Origin: Liolophura sinensis
Taxonomy: Eukaryota > Mollusca > Polyplacophora > Chitonida > Chitonidae
Length of the DNA: 64,000 bases
Assembly: GCF_032854445.1 (NCBI RefSeq)
Contig: NC_088300.1
Coordinates: forward strand, 59,556,984 to 59,620,983
Direction of reading: 5' to 3'
The position numbers and the translations under genes are program-made. Positions within the stretch are counted from its first letter, which is position 1. Every line of letters starts with the position of its first letter. Below are positions 59,961 to 64,000 of this stretch, in pieces. The notes under the pieces were generated by a model. That model saw nothing but the letters and a program-made list of their open reading frames with translations, searched no databases and was not told where the DNA came from.

Positions 59961-60062
59961 TTTAAAACGATTCTCGATGAGCAAGACGTTATCTCAAAAC
60001 AGAATGTTCTAATTCAAACAGCAAGAAGTTTGGTAGGGTTATGTCACAAATGGATTCTTAAA

Positions 60063-60176
60063 TGACGTCACAATCTTCAATCCTTTCTCCTTTCGCCTTT
60101 TGTATGTTGATGACGTTAGAGATTCTGTTGGCATGGTGACGCTATAAGCAACAACGTTTGTTGTTTGTTGACGTCA
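60063..60176. promoter_or_regulatory. Two perfect CRE palindromes upstream of SOX30
   Basis: TGACGTCA occurs at 60063-60070 and 60169-60176, 103 and 209 bp before the SOX30 ATG, with CRE half-sites (TGACG) between them. CREB/CREM/ATF proteins bind this octamer, and CREM drives many spermiogenic genes in vertebrates. Use here is inferred. Confidence 0.55.
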
Positions 60177-60179
60177 CAA

Positions 60180-61260
60180 AAACAGCAGAATAGTAGATCA
60201 CATTTGCGGTTAAGGCGAAATAGAATATAAGGTAACGTGAGTAGAAATTAAACACATTGCTTAGAAAACTGGGAATCAAGTCCAATTTATTGGTATAATT
60301 CCGGGATTTATTTTTGAGCTTTAGCGTTGTTTTTCATTTTTGTCATGGAAGTTTGAGACAACTCTAAGTATTAATTTAACGTTCCAAAGGTAACTAACAA
60401 TTTTAAAGAAATAGATTGTTTCGTAGTTAACATTAACCTGACTTAAGTCTCAGACTGCTTCCTGATCACGGCTCCTGGCTCATTGAACACCTTCTCACGA
60501 CTCTTTCAAAACAATTCTCTGCAACCGTTTCGTAAATCTCCATGCCCTTCAACACTGTCATAACATCAAGAAGAAGAAGTACAAAAAAGTTCCCGTTTTC
60601 ATGAAACTTCTTCAGTCCAGTAAGTTGTTTAACAAGATAGTTTTTTTTTTACCAAAGCCCAACAAGGAGTGCTTCTGGAAAACTCATAAGTTAAACACTA
60701 CACAATTGCTTATGCATGGTATAGATGTTGCTTGCACAAATCACCCTTGCTTAAGAAAAAAAAGTCGGGTACAGCTCTTTCTTTCTTAATATTAACTAGA
60801 CTTAATATAGGTAAATTGCTATAAGGTTTAGATTAGCTTGGAAGAATCATGGGAAGGCAAATATAAGCATATAGCGGCGTATTAGAACGCATGTGGAAGA
60901 TGTAGTGATAGTCTAGCTATAGTGACTAAACACAGCATACTATAGTGAGTTGAGTAACGGCAAGGGCGGTAGTTCAAACAGTTTCCAAACTACAGATCAA
61001 CGGAGAGTTTTCCACAGAATACAGAATGTCATGTTAAAAACTGGCAAGAGCCTGAATACCTTCTACCTGACACGGGAGATTCTACATTCGACGTTAGGAT
61101 ATCACGATGACGTCCTTTTGTGACGCTTTTGCTTTACAACACGAAAGGGCTTTCAGCGCATTTTTTTATAGATGGGTATGTGCAATATGAAATTATCCAA
61201 TAAAGATGACTCTAATTTATTGAATTACCTCAAAGATAACATACATAACATTCTGGGTTG
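60180..61260. other. SOX30 upstream region, no gene recognised
   Basis: AT-rich unique sequence beyond the CRE pair. Confidence 0.5.
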
Positions 61261-61264
61261 ACCC

Positions 61265-61490
61265 CTCTAATATTTATTTATTTATTGGACTGATGTTTTA
61301 CGGCAAACTCAAGAATATTTCACTTGTACGACAGCGGCCAGTATTATGATAGTAGGAAACCGGGCATAGCCTGGGGGGACCATCCTCAGGTTGCTGACTG
61401 AACTTACCACATACCACAGTGGGAGGCTCCTGGGTACTGTGCTGCACTAGCGCGATAGCCACTAGGCCACGGAGGCCCCCACACCCCCGC
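61265..61490 (-). mobile_element. Family A SINE (minus)
   Basis: Plus-strand GTTTTACGGCAAACTCAAGA, ATATTTCACTTGTACGACAG and GAAACCGGGCATAGCCTGGG. The head on the minus strand begins GGCCTCCGTGGCCTAGTGGC (box A). Confidence 0.82.
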
Positions 61491-61499
61491 CTATACGGA

Positions 61500-62150
61500 C
61501 ATCAGGTAATTATCTCTAATAAATCATGACCGTTATGCATGATGGCGACAATAAAAAACGGAAAGGATGTAAATGTGTGTAGAGTTCTCAAGAATACACT
61601 CACCACGTAGGTACGCGTTGTAGAGTGCGAAAGGGGGTTACTTAAAGCCTCTTTTAAAATAAAATTTACCATTTTGTATTTATGCTCAGACAACTTCAAG
61701 ATAGGTATTTCAGAGAAACGGACACATGAAGTAAAACGTTGCCCCCGTCTCGCTGCCAAATGTGAACAAAGTAAGGTGTGACAGAAGAAAGGCACTCAGA
61801 CAGTGATAATGGAATTGAAATAAAACCATCAGAGAAGGAAAGTGCCAGTCAACCCATCACGAGATTAGCCTGCACCCTTGTACATACAGGGAAGAGAGAA
61901 CAACCGGAGTCTACTGCACCTCAGATTAATACACGAAAAATACGGGTGCATATTCGCAAATCAACAAGATGACGATTGTTTTTTTTGAAGACATTTGTAT
62001 CTGAATGATTAAGCAAACAGCCATGGTTAGGACGTGGCCAGGCCCTCGTTATGGCCCAATAATCTGAAATAATCACATTCTGTAGTATTCATCTGAAAAG
62101 GGTTGAAGGCGCTCGTGAAAAAGGTCGAGAAGGACTCTCCGGGCCTATTA
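61500..62150. other. No gene recognised
   Basis: Unique sequence; open frames are short and without motifs. Confidence 0.5.
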
Positions 62151-62159
62151 ACATAAACC

Positions 62160-62535
62160 ACCTTCGAGCATTGCGACGAAGTGGAGGAATGCGAAGGAGC
62201 GATGGAACGATGGAAGGGTACAATGGAGCTGTGGAAAGGAACGATGGAGGGATGCAATGGAGTAACGCTATGGAGCGAATGAATGATGCAGCCATAGAAA
62301 GATACGTTGGAGCAATGCGATGAAATTATGGGAGTGTTCGATGGAGGAATGGAAAGGAACCGTTGGGCAATGCAATGGAACCAAGGAGGAATGCGAGAGA
62401 GAACAATGGAAAGGAACCTTTGGGCAATGCAATGGGACTATGGAGGCATGTGAGAGAGAGCAATGGGAAGGAACCGTGGAGCATTAAAATGATTGAGAGA
62501 TGCAAAGGAGCGAATGTGCAAATGTGCAATGCGGT
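62160..62535. repeat. Purine-rich degenerate repeat
   Basis: Loose tandem of GGAATGCGAAGGAGCGATGG-like words; a longer unit (GAACAATGGAAAGGAACC, then TTGGGCAATGCAATGG) repeats every ~50-60 bp at 62350-62480. Confidence 0.8.
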
Positions 62536-62539
62536 TGAA

Positions 62540-64000
62540 ATATAGAGGAAATATGCAATGAGGCAATCAAGAAATGACGCGTCTGCAATGATTACGCGAT
62601 CGTTGGAAGTCAGTCATAATGGATGAATCAACGATCGTGGTTTCACGCCTCTGTGGCAATATTACAGTAATTCAGTGAAGTAAAGAGGGCGTTGCCACGA
62701 GTCTATAGGGATTTCATGCTTGAATGAATGCAGTGATAAAAGAGAACATTAGCCAAAACCTGCGAAATATCGTAAAAGTTGTGAAATTATATAAATATTT
62801 TAACACTTGTAATATTAGACCTTCTTATGTAAGGGTAATTACTCTGAACGTCGTCCCATAGCTAGCCCCATCGCCTTATCATCTTGTCAGGCAGATCACT
62901 GGCATAATTATTAGGTATACAGCTGTACAGCTTTTGGCGTCTTTATGAAGGAGTTCAAAACTGGACCCGTGAGACCTGACCACACATGTCGACCAATGTT
63001 TTTGCCAAGTGGTTTATACCTTTTTGTCTGTGAGATATTGGAGCATGCAGTGCTAGGTGTCAAGACGACCTATATTGAGGTGTAAGAAATGTGTCTTAAT
63101 TTCAGGGTGTATTTTACATTCAAAGCATAACTGTTCAAAGGAATGAGAGAGGTAAGAGATGATGCGATTGTCATTTTTAGGATGATTCGTGTGAGGTTAT
63201 ATTTCGTGACGTTTATGTGACGTCGCAAACTCTGCTGTATGATGTCATAAAGCAAAAGACTATTGTGGCGTCTAGATATGTCGCACAGATAGACCAATGC
63301 AGAGAATGTGAGACAATTAATACAATAGGTTTACTGAAAAGGTTATTATATTTCCAGGCAAAACTATAATAGCGCCCTCTGAAAGAGCTGTGGAGGGATC
63401 TGCACCATCTCCATCTGCACCATCTCCATCTGCACCATCATATACTTTAGTTCTGCGCGCAGCGTGTCCAGCGGTGGAGATTGAACGTTATATTACTTTT
63501 ACTTGGGTCACAGTTGGGCGTGTCCTTTTTCTAGGACTCCATTATTATTCATAGTCGGCGGTCGATAATACGAGCAAGATCAAAGTCAGTCTGCTTTGTA
63601 CGAATTGGAAATTATTTTCACCACCATACCGATTTCTTTTTAAACAGACTTTAGGGCGGTTGATTACCTTCAGCGAGAGAAAATTGTGACCTTGACTCTC
63701 TTGATATATGGTACGGTTATTTTTGAGCAATCAAATCGCTTCATGTAGACTAATGGCTCTTTATTTGTTCTATATATATAAATTGTTATGAAGATATATG
63801 CCCTTCATCTTGTTCCAATAATCTAGCAATTGTAGTGCTGGAAAATTTAAAAATACACACAAAAACACTTGGGTTGAAATCTAAAGCAACCACTTGTGTT
63901 GTTTCAATGCAGAAATGTGTTAACCCAACACAAAGATGTGTTAAATAAATGTGAAGTACATATGTTTGTGTTATAAAAAAATAAAGCACAAATGAGATCT
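62540..64000. other. No gene recognised
   Basis: Unique AT-rich sequence apart from a short 18-bp tandem (TGCACCATCTCCATC, three copies at 63400-63440). Confidence 0.5.

Overview
The window is nuclear DNA of an animal, most likely a marine invertebrate of lophotrochozoan (mollusc- or brachiopod-like) type. The genes are split by GT-AG introns, tRNA-derived SINEs and a decayed LINE lie between exons, and about a third of the window is minisatellite or satellite. The species is inferred only from general character. I reconstructed three protein genes exon by exon, using splice sites and phase continuity.

(1) 2.9-16.0 kb, minus strand: a cytochrome P450 of 11 exons, possibly with an alternative 12th. 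Its intron 1 holds a duplicated 41-bp array (14.1-15.7 kb). Its intron 7 holds the most unusual object here: 19 tandem copies, counting the parent exon, of a ~117-bp unit made from the I-helix exon and its own 5' splice site (6.65-8.94 kb).
(2) 19.1-23.8 kb, plus strand: an 8-exon uracil-DNA glycosylase (nuclear UNG2 type, 297 aa) with a PCNA-binding N-terminus, all catalytic motifs and E2F-like sites upstream.
(3) 53.0-60.0 kb, minus strand: an 8-exon SOX30/SoxH HMG-box transcription factor (749 or 761 aa) that includes a 52-nt microexon. Two perfect CRE palindromes lie upstream. A SINE sits 18 nt behind the exon 6 donor, and an intron carries a degenerate minisatellite.

25.2-40.8 kb is one long block of tandem repeats. 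The family changes along it (49 bp, ~27 bp, 29 bp, 35 bp with a 451-bp higher-order repeat, then 28 perfectly spaced 60-bp units), yet nearly all families share a short AATCATG-like core and the plus strand is poor in G. A 200-N gap (31338-31537) lies exactly between two copies of the same ~2.2-2.6 kb segment, which suggests unmerged overlapping contig ends. Long open frames in this block are by-products of repeats whose length is not a multiple of three.

41-53 kb and 60-64 kb hold no gene I recognise. They contain LINE remnants (48.7-50.8 kb), an ORF1-like fragment (51.6-52.1 kb) and SINE pieces. There are no rRNA genes, CRISPR arrays or bacterial-type operons, and no convincing functional tRNA gene; the tRNA-like sequences are SINE heads. 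The three genes are not evidently in one pathway.
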